Positions 27,643 through 36,055 of a stretch of 64,000 bases of DNA are shown piece after piece. The stretch spans positions 5,022,001-5,086,000 of the forward strand of contig NZ_CP104307.1 of NCBI RefSeq assembly GCF_025252405.1. The letters run 5' to 3'. A program made the translations under genes and the position numbers. How positions within the stretch are numbered: position 1 is the stretch's first letter; each line of letters starts with the position of its first letter. Origin of the DNA: Flavobacterium sp. TR2. GTDB lineage: Bacteria > Bacteroidota > Bacteroidia > Flavobacteriales > Flavobacteriaceae. The notes under the pieces are model-generated. The model was given only the letters and a program-made list of their open reading frames with translations, was not told the origin of the DNA and searched no databases.

Positions 27643-29241
27643 ATGAGTAAAGAAACAAACAAAAAGTCTCCAAAGAAAAAGGATTCTAAAGTCATTAAAA
27701 AAGTCAAACAAAATATGTACAAATGGCATCGTGTTATTGGTTTGATTACGGTTGTTCCTGTAATTTTCTGGACATTTTCTGGTTTGATGCATCCTTTTAT
27801 GGCACACTTTTTTAAACCTGAAATTGCTCATGATAAAATTGAACAACCCATAATCGATAAAAGCCAATTGCATTATTCTATTCAAGAGGTTTTACTGAAA
27901 AATGAAATATCGCAATTCAAAAATTTCAGGATTGTTGCTTTCAATAACGCTACTTATTATCAGGTAAAAACAATTCTAGGCGAACTTTGGTATTATGATG
28001 CGAACACGGCCAAAAAGTTGGAAAATGGAGATCACAAATATGCCGAATGGCTTTCTCGTTATTTCTTAGACGATCAAAAAAGTGCGGTGAAAAATAGCGA
28101 AGTTGTAACCGAATTTACTTCGCAATATAAATATGTCAACCGTTATTTGCCCGTTTACAAATTAAGTTTTGACCGTCCAGATGCCATGCAGGTATATGTA
28201 GAAACTTCTTCGAGCAAATTGGCAACCTATAATCCGATTTCTCGGCAAGCTTTCATCTGGTTTTTTGACACTTTTCATAATTGGTCTTTTATTGATGCCA
28301 TAAGCAACAATAGCGTCCGAATTATTACAATGATTTTACTATTGTCAATAATTGGTTTTTCTGCCTTGAGCGGTATTTTAATTTATGGTTTGCTTTGGAA
28401 ACAATTCAAAAAAACAGATAGTTTGGCTCCGAAAAAAGGTTTAAGAAAATACCACCGCCAAATTGGAATTTGGATTTCGCTTTTTACATTGACTTTTGCT
28501 TTCAGCGGCGCGTATCATGCGACTACAAAATGGAATCCTTATACTTTATCGCAAATGGTTTACGAACCAACTTTTGTCACCAAAGAAATTCCTGAAGCAA
28601 ATAATAATCTAAATTTGGATTGGAGTCGTTTTCAAAACATCAGTTTGATTATGCTAAATGACTCTACATATTACAGATGCCAATTGCTTGAAAAAAACAC
28701 AAAACGATTTAAAATACCAAAATCAGATTCGAAATGGACCAAAAAAGAGGATCAAAAATCTGAATCGATTTACATTAATGCAGCAACAAATAAAGTCACT
28801 CCGAATCTCGATTTAGAATATGCCGAATTTTTAGCGTATTATTTTACGGATGGAGCGCCAAAAGCTTCTTGTTGCGAAATGATCGAAACTTCTAAAGATG
28901 ATTCTCAGCCTTCTTTTGAAAATATAAAATTGCTTGAATCTAAAGTTTTGACCGATTTTGATAGCAGAGAATATGGTTTTGTCAACAAAAGGCTCCCTGT
29001 AGTAAAACTGGCTTATGACACACCTCAGAAAACCACTTATTTTATAGAAACTTCAACATCAAGATTGGCGGCAGTTGTCAATAATTCAGATCGAGTTGAG
29101 GGCTATTCTTTTGCCATTCTTCATAAATTTCTATTTATGGACTGGGCAGGAAAAAATATTCGGGATTTAGCGACCGTTTTGGCAGCGCTATCCATTTTAA
29201 TTGTGAGTATTTTAGGTTTTATCCTTTTTCTGAAAAAGTAA
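27643..29241 (+). CDS. PepSY-domain transmembrane protein (possible metal reductase)
   Basis: 532 aa, starting 2 bases after the TonB receptor stop, so translationally linked. Four membrane helices are visible: residues about 27-48 (IGLITVVPVIFWTFSGLMH), 225-248, 270-290 (IGIWISLFTLTFAFSGAYHA, 20 residues) and 510-530. Large periplasmic loops with PepSY repeats occupy the gaps. His residues lie close to helix ends (MHPFMAHF, AYHATT, KYHRQIG, HKFLFMDWAG), the positions used for haem ligation in the PepSY_TM ferric-reductase family. It also has adjacent Cys residues in ASCCEM, possibly metal-binding. It likely reduces or strips metal from the chelate imported by its neighbour, but that is inference. 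Confidence 0.8.
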   Translation: MSKETNKKSPKKKDSKVIKKVKQNMYKWHRVIGLITVVPVIFWTFSGLMHPFMAHFFKPEIAHDKIEQPIIDKSQLHYSIQEVLLKNEISQFKNFRIVAFNNATYYQVKTILGELWYYDANTAKKLENGDHKYAEWLSRYFLDDQKSAVKNSEVVTEFTSQYKYVNRYLPVYKLSFDRPDAMQVYVETSSSKLATYNPISRQAFIWFFDTFHNWSFIDAISNNSVRIITMILLLSIIGFSALSGILIYGLLWKQFKKTDSLAPKKGLRKYHRQIGIWISLFTLTFAFSGAYHATTKWNPYTLSQMVYEPTFVTKEIPEANNNLNLDWSRFQNISLIMLNDSTYYRCQLLEKNTKRFKIPKSDSKWTKKEDQKSESIYINAATNKVTPNLDLEYAEFLAYYFTDGAPKASCCEMIETSKDDSQPSFENIKLLESKVLTDFDSREYGFVNKRLPVVKLAYDTPQKTTYFIETSTSRLAAVVNNSDRVEGYSFAILHKFLFMDWAGKNIRDLATVLAALSILIVSILGFILFLKK

Positions 29242-29246
29242 ATAAA

Positions 29247-29323
29247 AGGTCCTGAGCAACTAAGATTCTGAGGTTCTAAGAAAAAAAACTTAGCATCTCA
29301 GAATCTTAGCATCTTAGAACCTT
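29247..29323. repeat. Inverted repeat of the CTTAGCATCTTAG family at a convergent junction
   Basis: The left part reads as GGTTCTAAG-type words and the right part as CTTAGCATCTCAGAATC and CTTAGCATCTTAGAACC. The two sides can pair over most of their length with an A-rich loop. It lies between the PepSY gene and trmH and belongs to the same family as 380-460. Confidence 0.85.
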
Positions 29324-29331
29324 AAAAAAAT

Positions 29332-29994
29332 TTATCTCGGGTTATCTTGGTAATAACGTTCTTCAATTCGTTTTATATCCCGTATTGAGTTTTTAGCCCA
29401 ATCCAAACGTTTTGCTAAAATTTCTTCATCAGTCAATTTCCAATCGATATCAGATCTTCTAAGTCTGTTTGTCAAGCTTTGAATAATAATCGCTGCAGAA
29501 ACTGAAATATTTAGACTCTCTGTAAAACCTACCATTGGTATTTTTAGAAAACCATCGGCGTTTTCCATAATTTCTTTTGATAATCCTTCTTTTTCTGTTC
29601 CGAAGAATAAGGCGCTCGGCTTTGAAATATCAAAATCTTCCAGCATACAATCCTTCTCGTGCGGAGTTGTGGCAATAATCTGGTAACCTTTACTTCTCAA
29701 ATCAGAAAGACATCCTGAAACTGAATCAAATCGATTGATATCAACCCATTTTTGCGCACCTAAAGCAATTTCTTTATCGATTCTTTTTCCAAAACGCTGT
29801 TCGATTACATTCAGTTCCTGAATTCCAAAAACTTCACAGCTTCGCATTACTGCGCTTGTATTATGCATCTGATAAACATCTTCTACTGCAACTGTAAAAT
29901 GTTTTGTTCTATTTTCTAGTACTTTTAAAAAATTAGCTTTTCTATTTTCAGTTAATATGTTTTCTAAGAATGCGAGATAATCTAAATCAATCAT
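29332..29994 (-). CDS. trmH: tRNA (guanosine-18-2'-O)-methyltransferase, SpoU/TrmH family
   Basis: 220 aa. SPOUT motif 1 is QMHNTSAVMRSCEVFGI, motif 2 is ALFFGTEKEGLS, and motif 3 is SLNISVSAAIIIQSL, which form the trefoil knot. Spacing and length fit TrmH, which methylates G18 of tRNA in the cytoplasm using SAM; motif 1 carries the catalytic Arg (MRSC). 23S rRNA Gm2251 methyltransferase RlmB is the main alternative, but it has an extra N-terminal domain that is missing here. The gene has its own minus-strand promoter and converges on the PepSY gene. Confidence 0.85.
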   Translation of the reverse strand: MIDLDYLAFLENILTENRKANFLKVLENRTKHFTVAVEDVYQMHNTSAVMRSCEVFGIQELNVIEQRFGKRIDKEIALGAQKWVDINRFDSVSGCLSDLRSKGYQIIATTPHEKDCMLEDFDISKPSALFFGTEKEGLSKEIMENADGFLKIPMVGFTESLNISVSAAIIIQSLTNRLRRSDIDWKLTDEEILAKRLDWAKNSIRDIKRIEERYYQDNPR

Positions 29995-30011
29995 TTTATT
30001 TAAGTTTGGCG

Positions 30012-30019
30012 CAAAAATA
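30012..30019 (-). promoter_or_regulatory. -7 promoter element of trmH
   Basis: On the minus strand this reads TATTTTTG followed by CGCC, 17 bases upstream of the ATG. It is an exact match to TAnnTTTG. Confidence 0.65.
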
Positions 30020-30055
30020 CATAAATAAAAGAGAAAGAAGGCTCCGCTAAAATTT

Positions 30056-31030
30056 TCAACGGGCTAAATCTTCAACGAAATTAGCATTAAGTTTTTCGTG
30101 CAGAACGTTCACTTCATCCAAATTTGCAGACAAAATATCATCTTGATAAGAGTCACCGGCAAAAACATTATTTTCATTTTTAGAATGATTTTTCAAGCGT
30201 TCCAGCATGACATTTAATTCGCTTTCAGAAAAATCGACAGCAATAAAAGATATAAAGCGCTCTATGACATTTTTCATGCCGTCATTATAATTGAGCATTA
30301 CAACATTGCGGTCTGTTTTATAAAAATCAAGAAAACCGCGAAAATACTTTTCTAAAACCACAGCTTGATACTGCCGAAAACTCATACCTTGAATTTCTTT
30401 AGGAGTAATTCCAAACACCTTTGACGGAATTAAATTTGGAATCATATGCATTCCTGCCTTATTTTGATGAGACCTTAAAACCTCTCCCGGATTTCGATAC
30501 AGCAAAGCAAAAGGAACTTCAGGAAAAACCGATCTTAAATAAGGAGCCTTAAAAATACTCCACGCATCCAGTTTTATAATAAGATTCTTTTGTTCGGCAA
30601 ATCTCTTCTGCCCAAGCAACCTGATGACCGATTTCAGCAAAACCGCTTTAACCTCTGTATCAAAAGCATCGCTTCTTAAAATCTGATCGATAATAGGAGC
30701 CTCAGAAACCATAATATTTTCAGAGCACGTTGCTAGAGACTGACTCAGCATGGTAGATCCGCATCTTGAGACATGAAAAACCAATCCTTTTAATGCTACA
30801 AAATCCAGTTCTTTAGACCAGTCAATCAGATTTTGTGCTGTACTTACTAATTTAAAAGGTTTTGAATTATAGATGTGGCTGTAGCATTTCACGATTGTCT
30901 CTTCAAAAAAAGGTTCTGCAAAAGGAATATCCGAAAAATAAATCCACTCAAAATAGACCTCTTTCTCTTTCTCTTTTTCGATCAATTTAATCGGAATCCA
31001 ATTTAAAATAAGCTCTTGTATACTTTCCAT
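30056..31030 (-). CDS. PAPS-dependent sulfotransferase family protein
   Basis: 324 aa. The 5'-phosphosulfate loop is VFHVSRCGSTMLSQSLA (core SRCGST, residues 88-93). The 3'-phosphate motif is LLYRNPGEVLRSHQNK with conserved Arg and Ser. The N-terminal 75 residues are an extension not in cytosolic arylsulfotransferases. The fold is that of bacterial Stf/heparan-type sulfotransferases, and the acceptor is unknown. It is the third gene of an operon with an APS kinase (makes PAPS) and an Asp/Asn beta-hydroxylase-like enzyme, which strongly implies local supply of PAPS to this enzyme. The gap to the hydroxylase gene is 20 bases. Confidence 0.85.
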   Translation of the reverse strand: MESIQELILNWIPIKLIEKEKEKEVYFEWIYFSDIPFAEPFFEETIVKCYSHIYNSKPFKLVSTAQNLIDWSKELDFVALKGLVFHVSRCGSTMLSQSLATCSENIMVSEAPIIDQILRSDAFDTEVKAVLLKSVIRLLGQKRFAEQKNLIIKLDAWSIFKAPYLRSVFPEVPFALLYRNPGEVLRSHQNKAGMHMIPNLIPSKVFGITPKEIQGMSFRQYQAVVLEKYFRGFLDFYKTDRNVVMLNYNDGMKNVIERFISFIAVDFSESELNVMLERLKNHSKNENNVFAGDSYQDDILSANLDEVNVLHEKLNANFVEDLAR

Positions 31031-31050
31031 TTTTATGAGTTCATTTACAC

Positions 31051-31722
31051 CTAAAGTTCGGCAATAATCTTAGCGTTAATTTCAGATGGATTTCTAGAAA
31101 GCTCAGCAATAATCTGCTGTTTCACCTCATCTGAATATTGACTTTTGGACGTATGCTCAACATCAAAACCCATTTTAGAAAACAATTCATCAGACCATTT
31201 ATTTCTGATACAATCCAAAGTCAAGTGAATTCTAGGTTCTGAGCTTTTATTCTCAACACTATGCGGCAATTGAAAATTGGCATACCAGCACTCTCCCATT
31301 TTCATCGGAACCAGCTTTTTGTCTACATAAAAATAAACTTCAGAATTGGTGACAATAGGAACATGAATCCTAAAAAAACCATCTTCATACGAAGTATCAT
31401 TATCCATATGCTCTTTAATCTCGCTGTTAGGACCAAGCCTTAATAATCTCACCGCCTCTTTTTCACATTCAAACCAATCCATTATTTCTTCAAAATAAGG
31501 ACAGCTGTCAAGCAAAGGCGTATTTTTATATTCTTTATCTGCAAAAGAAAGGATATCGGTTTCTAAACCAGATTGCGATCGCAGAGAAACGCTTGTCCAT
31601 TTTCCTTCGTAGCGATTCGTATTAAAATGCGGCGTCCATAAATTAGTCTCGCAAGTTGCCAAATCGGTTTGCAATTTTTCAATTGAAAAAGAAATGGGAA
31701 GCTGGCAGGAAGAAGGATTCAT
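31051..31722 (-). CDS. Aspartyl/asparaginyl beta-hydroxylase-like dioxygenase
   Basis: 223 aa. The double-stranded beta helix of Fe(II)/2-oxoglutarate oxygenases of the Asp_Arg_Hydrox family is seen: EIKEHMDND (His, first metal ligand), FFRIHVPIVTNSEVYF, MGECWYANFQLPHSVENKS with the second His, and RIHLTLD with the 2-oxoglutarate Arg. In this family an acidic metal ligand is often absent, leaving a two-His site. The C-terminal 30 residues are helical and contain two IIAEL repeats. It lies between the APS kinase (4 bases) and sulfotransferase genes. Substrate unknown; it may hydroxylate a small molecule or peptide that is then sulfated. Confidence 0.83.
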   Translation of the reverse strand: MNPSSCQLPISFSIEKLQTDLATCETNLWTPHFNTNRYEGKWTSVSLRSQSGLETDILSFADKEYKNTPLLDSCPYFEEIMDWFECEKEAVRLLRLGPNSEIKEHMDNDTSYEDGFFRIHVPIVTNSEVYFYVDKKLVPMKMGECWYANFQLPHSVENKSSEPRIHLTLDCIRNKWSDELFSKMGFDVEHTSKSQYSDEVKQQIIAELSRNPSEINAKIIAEL

Positions 31723-31726
31723 AAGC

Positions 31727-32254
31727 CTAAAAATTTAAATTGCTAATTATAAAATTGTACAGTTTATTGGCAGAAACCGAAACCGTTTCAGAATCTGTTT
31801 TTAATACTAAATCTGCTTTTTCTGGGATTTCAAAAACATCGCTTATACCGGTAAAACTCCTAATTTTATTTTGATCATGGTCTGGCAATAATGCTCTTTT
31901 GTACAATCCTTTCGGATCTCTTTCAATGAGATTGGCAATGGAACAATCTAGAAATACTGTTTTTACGAATTCAAAAGCCCGTAATTCATTTCTAACATTT
32001 TCATAGGGATTTATAACTGACATCAGAACGATTTTATTTTCCTCAATCAAACTCCGGCCAACATTAAAAAGACGCCGTACATTTTCGCAACGGTCTTCTT
32101 TAGAAAATCCTAAATCTTTACAAATTGTCTGTCGGTAAACGTCGCCATCTACTATCTCAGCTTCATAATTATTTTGAAGCAGCAGATGCCTGACATTTTC
32201 TGCCAATGTGGTTTTTCCTGAACCAGACAACCCTGTAAATTGAATTAAAATCAT
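31727..32254 (-). CDS. cysC: Adenylylsulfate (APS) kinase
   Basis: 175 aa. Walker A is GLSGSGKTT (residues 8-16). The family motifs IVDGDVYRQTICKDLGFSKE, NVRRLFNVGRSLIEE and DPKGLYKRA are conserved, as is FTGISDVFEIPEKADLVL (the APS-binding loop FTGI). It phosphorylates APS to PAPS, the sulfate donor. No cysD/cysN or sat gene is adjacent, so APS must come from elsewhere in the genome. As first gene of the three-gene run with 4- and 20-base gaps, it seems dedicated to feeding the sulfotransferase rather than sulfate assimilation. The start is the ATG at 32252-32254. Confidence 0.9.
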   Translation of the reverse strand: MILIQFTGLSGSGKTTLAENVRHLLLQNNYEAEIVDGDVYRQTICKDLGFSKEDRCENVRRLFNVGRSLIEENKIVLMSVINPYENVRNELRAFEFVKTVFLDCSIANLIERDPKGLYKRALLPDHDQNKIRSFTGISDVFEIPEKADLVLKTDSETVSVSANKLYNFIISNLNF

Positions 32255-32420
32255 TTAAAATCACTTTTAATAAACAGAACATTAAAACTAAATAATTTAG
32301 AAAGAGAGTCAAAGAGTATAAATACCCTTTATTTTCTCAAAAAAAGCATTGCTAAACCTAACTATTTCTCCAACATTTGAATAAAGAAATCACTATTTTT
32401 ATCTTTTAATAAAACTAAAA

Positions 32421-33116
32421 ATGAAAAAGAAACTTGTTGTTCTGACAGGAGCGGGAATCAGTGCTGAAAGCGGCATTAAAACTTTTCGCGATAGCGATGG
32501 TTTGTGGGAAGGCCATGATGTAATGGAGGTTGCAACTCCAGAAGGCTGGCATAAAAATCAGGAATTGGTTCTGGATTTCTACAACAAAAGACGCCAGCAG
32601 CTAAAAGAAGTAAATCCGAATCTTGGCCACACGATTTTGGCTGAATTAGAAAAGGACTTCGACGTACACATCATCACTCAAAATGTTGACGATCTTCATG
32701 AGCGCGCAGGCAGCACAAACGTTTTGCATTTGCATGGCGAATTGCTAAAAGTGCGAAGCACGCAGAATAAAAACCTCATTTTAGATTGGACAGAAGATTT
32801 GCTTACCGGAGATTTGGATGCAAACGGACATCAATTGCGCCCGCACATTGTCTGGTTTGGCGAAGAAGTTCCTGCACTCGAAGAAGCCATTGACATTACA
32901 GAAACCGCAGATTATTTTGCTGTAATCGGGACTTCTCTGCAAGTTTATCCCGCTGCTGGATTAATTGCCTACACACCAAGCACGACTCCAGTTTTTTATA
33001 TTGATCCGAAACCTATTTCGATTCCGAATCTTAGAAATAAAGTCGAAACCATTGCCAAATTTGCTTCTGAAGGCGTTGCAGATTTAAGAGAGAAATTAAC
33101 CAACTTAGAAAAATAA
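32421..33116 (+). CDS. NAD-dependent protein deacylase, sirtuin class III, without zinc cysteines
   Basis: 231 aa. NAD-binding motifs are GAGISAESGIKTFRDSDGLW (20 residues, near 10-29), TQNVDDLHERAG and GTSLQVYPAAGL. The catalytic His is in VLHLHGEL. The YxxR pair (Tyr54, Arg57, in DFYNKRRQQ) is the acyl-carboxylate pocket of SIRT5/CobB desuccinylases, so the substrate is probably succinyl- or malonyl-lysine as well as acetyl. Remarkably the protein contains no cysteine at all, so the four-Cys zinc module is missing. The short segment after HGEL is too small for it. It is followed 1 base later by the sterol-desaturase-family gene. Confidence 0.88.
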   Translation: MKKKLVVLTGAGISAESGIKTFRDSDGLWEGHDVMEVATPEGWHKNQELVLDFYNKRRQQLKEVNPNLGHTILAELEKDFDVHIITQNVDDLHERAGSTNVLHLHGELLKVRSTQNKNLILDWTEDLLTGDLDANGHQLRPHIVWFGEEVPALEEAIDITETADYFAVIGTSLQVYPAAGLIAYTPSTTPVFYIDPKPISIPNLRNKVETIAKFASEGVADLREKLTNLEK

Positions 33117-33117
33117 C

Positions 33118-33810
33118 ATGATTTTTGAAAGCTGGCTGCAGCAGTTAACCCAGTTCAATCTCTTCTGGCTCTTTATTTTCTTTTTGATCGAAAATTCAGT
33201 CCTAGTCGGATTATCAGTTTTGGTTGGAAAAATAATGGAACCTGAAAACACTTTTTTGAAGAATACAGATCAAAAATGGGTGTTTTCTACGCTGCTTTGC
33301 AATACAGTCATCACTTTAATCGGCTTTGAATTGTATCGCTGCGGAATTCTAAAAATAGATTTTTCAGCTTCCGCTAAAAACATCATTTTTGATACGCTTT
33401 TACTGATTCTGCTAATGGATCTTTTCATGTTTATTTTTCATTTTCTGGTCCATCAATTAAAATGGCTTTACCCAATCCATAAACTGCATCACACGCATAT
33501 CGAAACCAATGTCTACAGTTTGTATGTCCTTCACCCAATAGAAACTTTAGGTTTTGGCTTTATATGGCTGTTTTTAATTACGGTTTTGGAATTTAATTAT
33601 TTGAGCATCATTATTTATTTGATTCTAAATCTGTCTTATGGAATATTTGGACATTTAAAAAAAGACATATTCCCTTCTTTTTGGTACAGCAATTACTTTA
33701 CAAAATGGATTTCGACGACTAAATTCCATAATGACCATCATAAAAATGAGTCTCACAATTACGGCTTTTACTTTACAATTTGGGATAAAATTTTCAAAAC
33801 CATAATTTAA
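33118..33810 (+). CDS. Sterol desaturase / fatty acid hydroxylase-family membrane enzyme
   Basis: 230 aa with about four to six membrane helices. Three His boxes bind the di-iron centre: HFLVHQ, HKLHHTH and KFHNDHH, together with further His residues. This family hydroxylates or desaturates sterols, fatty acids, carotenoids or alkylglycerols. The exact substrate is unknown; hopanoid or carotenoid hydroxylation is possible but unproven. The gene begins 1 base after the sirtuin stop, so the two are likely co-transcribed, although no functional link is evident. A purB promoter lies after it. Confidence 0.83.
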   Translation: MIFESWLQQLTQFNLFWLFIFFLIENSVLVGLSVLVGKIMEPENTFLKNTDQKWVFSTLLCNTVITLIGFELYRCGILKIDFSASAKNIIFDTLLLILLMDLFMFIFHFLVHQLKWLYPIHKLHHTHIETNVYSLYVLHPIETLGFGFIWLFLITVLEFNYLSIIIYLILNLSYGIFGHLKKDIFPSFWYSNYFTKWISTTKFHNDHHKNESHNYGFYFTIWDKIFKTII

Positions 33811-33846
33811 GCTCCAATATAACTTTCAGAAGTTTTAACAATACCT

Positions 33847-33854
33847 TATATTTG
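33847..33854 (+). promoter_or_regulatory. -7 promoter element of purB
   Basis: TATATTTG, an exact match to TAnnTTTG, begins 32 bases before the ATG at 33879. It overlaps a TTG (33852) that could be mistaken for an alternative start of purB. Confidence 0.7.
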
Positions 33855-33878
33855 CACCTTTCGAAAAACAACATAACA

Positions 33879-35225
33879 ATGACTACTCTAAACGAATTGA
33901 ATGCTATATCGCCAATTGACGGAAGATATAGAAATAAAACTCAAAATTTAGCGCCTTTCTTCTCTGAAGAAGCTTTAATAAAATACCGCGTTTTGGTTGA
34001 AGTGGAATACTTTATTGCTTTATGCCAGATTCCATTACCTCAACTGCAAGGCATTGACTCTAGTTTATTTGAAAGTTTGAGAAACATTTATAAAAATTTC
34101 TCAACTGAAGATGCTCTTTGGATTAAAGAAACAGAAAAAGTAACCAACCACGACGTAAAAGCGGTTGAATACTTTATTAAAGATGCGTTTGAAAAATTAG
34201 GTTTGTCTCAATACAAAGAGTTCATTCACTTCGGATTAACGTCTCAAGATATTAATAATACAGCTATTCCGCTTTCTACAAAAGAAGCGTTTGAGCAAGT
34301 TTATATGCCAACTTTAATTGCAGTAATTGCAAAATTAAAAGAATTAAGCGTTGAGTGGAAAGACATTCCGATGCTGGCACGCACGCACGGACAGCCTGCT
34401 TCTCCTACTCGTTTAGGAAAAGAGATTTTGGTTTTCGTAGAGCGTCTAGAAGAGCAAATGCGTTTACTGTTCAATATTCCGTTTGCCGCTAAATTTGGAG
34501 GAGCAACAGGAAATTTCAATGCGCATCACGTAGCATACCCGCAGATTGACTGGAAACAATTCGGAAATAAATTTGTTGAAACAGATCTTGGTTTAAAACA
34601 TTCTTTCCCAACCACTCAAATTGAGCACTACGATCATTTTGCCGCTTTCTTTGATGCATTGAAAAGAATCAATACTATTATCATCGATTTAGACCGTGAT
34701 ATCTGGACGTATGTTTCAATGGATTACTTTAAACAAAAAATCAAAGCGGGAGAAATTGGTTCGTCTGCAATGCCACACAAAGTAAACCCAATTGATTTTG
34801 AAAACTCTGAAGGAAACTTAGGAATTGCAAATGCTATTTTTGAACATTTAGCTGCAAAACTTCCAATTTCAAGATTACAGCGCGATCTAACTGACAGTAC
34901 TGTTTTACGTAACGTTGGAGTTCCTTTTGGACATACGATTATTGCTTTTGAAGCAACTTTAAAAGGTTTGAACAAATTGCTTTTGAATGAAAGTAAATTT
35001 ACTGAAGATTTAGAGAAAAACTGGGCTGTAGTAGCTGAAGCAATTCAGACTATTTTGCGTCGTGAAGCATATCCAAATCCGTACGAAGCTTTAAAAGGTC
35101 TGACAAGAACTAATGAAGCAATCGACAAAAATGCGATTCATAATTTCATTGCAACTCTTGAAGTTTCAGATGCTGTTAGAGCCGAATTATTGGCTATAAC
35201 TCCTAGTAATTACACAGGAATTTAA
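33879..35225 (+). CDS. purB: Adenylosuccinate lyase
   Basis: 448 aa from the ATG at 33879 (MTTLNELNAISPIDGRY). An earlier TTG lies in the promoter and is rejected. It cleaves adenylosuccinate to AMP and fumarate, and SAICAR to AICAR, in purine synthesis. Family motifs: SPIDGRY, FGLTSQDINNTA, ARTHGQPASPTRLGKE (catalytic His), and the C3 signature SSAMPHKVNPIDFENSEGN (Ser catalytic in SSAMPHK). The downstream hypothetical gene follows 4 bases after the stop, so it may be co-transcribed. Confidence 0.96.
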   Translation: MTTLNELNAISPIDGRYRNKTQNLAPFFSEEALIKYRVLVEVEYFIALCQIPLPQLQGIDSSLFESLRNIYKNFSTEDALWIKETEKVTNHDVKAVEYFIKDAFEKLGLSQYKEFIHFGLTSQDINNTAIPLSTKEAFEQVYMPTLIAVIAKLKELSVEWKDIPMLARTHGQPASPTRLGKEILVFVERLEEQMRLLFNIPFAAKFGGATGNFNAHHVAYPQIDWKQFGNKFVETDLGLKHSFPTTQIEHYDHFAAFFDALKRINTIIIDLDRDIWTYVSMDYFKQKIKAGEIGSSAMPHKVNPIDFENSEGNLGIANAIFEHLAAKLPISRLQRDLTDSTVLRNVGVPFGHTIIAFEATLKGLNKLLLNESKFTEDLEKNWAVVAEAIQTILRREAYPNPYEALKGLTRTNEAIDKNAIHNFIATLEVSDAVRAELLAITPSNYTGI

Positions 35226-35229
35226 TTCG

Positions 35230-35841
35230 ATGAAATATCGCTTTTCACTCTTTTTATTACTTGCATTCAGCATATCTATTTATGCGCAAAAAAAAGTAGT
35301 TAACGGAATTGAAATAGAAATTCTAAAGGCAAAAGAACCTTCAGAATTTTCTACTCTAATGTTGAGAGGCATAAAATTTGACCAATCGCAGTATAAGTAC
35401 ATTATGGTCAAATGTAAAGTCAAGTCAATAGAAGAAAATCATGCCAGAATAAGTGCTTTTGCATTACTAGATACTGTTAATAAAATTAGATATCGTCTTG
35501 GAGATTATTTAGGGTACGGAGCTATGGTAGGAAATCCTGAAAGAAATTATTTCAGAAAAACAAAATCTGAAAATAAAGATTACAGTAGTAACTTGCCTCA
35601 ATATAAAAGCACTGAAATAGATCAATTTGACAAATTTAATATAGCAGGTTATACTAACTATGAAATTCCAGTCGAGTTTGGGACTAAAAAAAATCCAGAT
35701 TCCAGTATTGTATATTTTGGACAAACTGCTTACAAAAACTTTAAAGCTGAGTTATTTTTCATTATTCCGCTGACATTAAAAGTTTCTACATTTAGTCTTT
35801 ATTACAGGGATGTTAATGTGGGTACAGTCAAAATAGAATAA
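35230..35841 (+). CDS. Secreted protein of unknown function
   Basis: 203 aa. The signal peptide ends near residue 20 (AFSISIYAQ). The mature domain is beta-rich, with conserved-looking YIMVKCKVKSI, TAYKNFKAELFFIIPLT and a closing STFSLYYRDVNVGTVKIE that suggests a compact immunoglobulin-like or jelly-roll sheet. No family can be named. It starts 4 bases after purB, so they share a transcript; a strong hairpin terminator follows. It seems a lineage-specific secreted passenger of the purB message. Confidence 0.72.
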   Translation: MKYRFSLFLLLAFSISIYAQKKVVNGIEIEILKAKEPSEFSTLMLRGIKFDQSQYKYIMVKCKVKSIEENHARISAFALLDTVNKIRYRLGDYLGYGAMVGNPERNYFRKTKSENKDYSSNLPQYKSTEIDQFDKFNIAGYTNYEIPVEFGTKKNPDSSIVYFGQTAYKNFKAELFFIIPLTLKVSTFSLYYRDVNVGTVKIE

Positions 35842-35906
35842 GGAGCACAATCTAAAAAACCGAGTAATTACGCAAGGAATTTAAGAAAAACACCAAATAT
35901 TTTACC

Positions 35907-35941
35907 AAAAAAAGCTATCTTTATCGAGATAGCTTTTTTTT
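35907..35941 (+). terminator. Intrinsic terminator of the purB operon
   Basis: Arms AAAAAAAGCTATCT and AGATAGCTTTTTTT (14 bases, perfect) with a six-base loop, followed by further T. Confidence 0.92.
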
Positions 35942-36055
35942 ATTAAATCCAGAGGCAAATCCAGATTCCGCTCCTTTTTATTTTAATTGGAGCTCATGCA
36001 TTTCATTTGAAATAATAAGCTGGATCAGCCGCTTAAAAAAACACCATATTTTTAT

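Noticed and set aside
31727..32254. APS kinase as part of assimilatory sulfate reduction
   Set aside because: No cysD, cysN, cysH or sulfite reductase is adjacent. The neighbours are a sulfotransferase and a hydroxylase, which argues for PAPS use.
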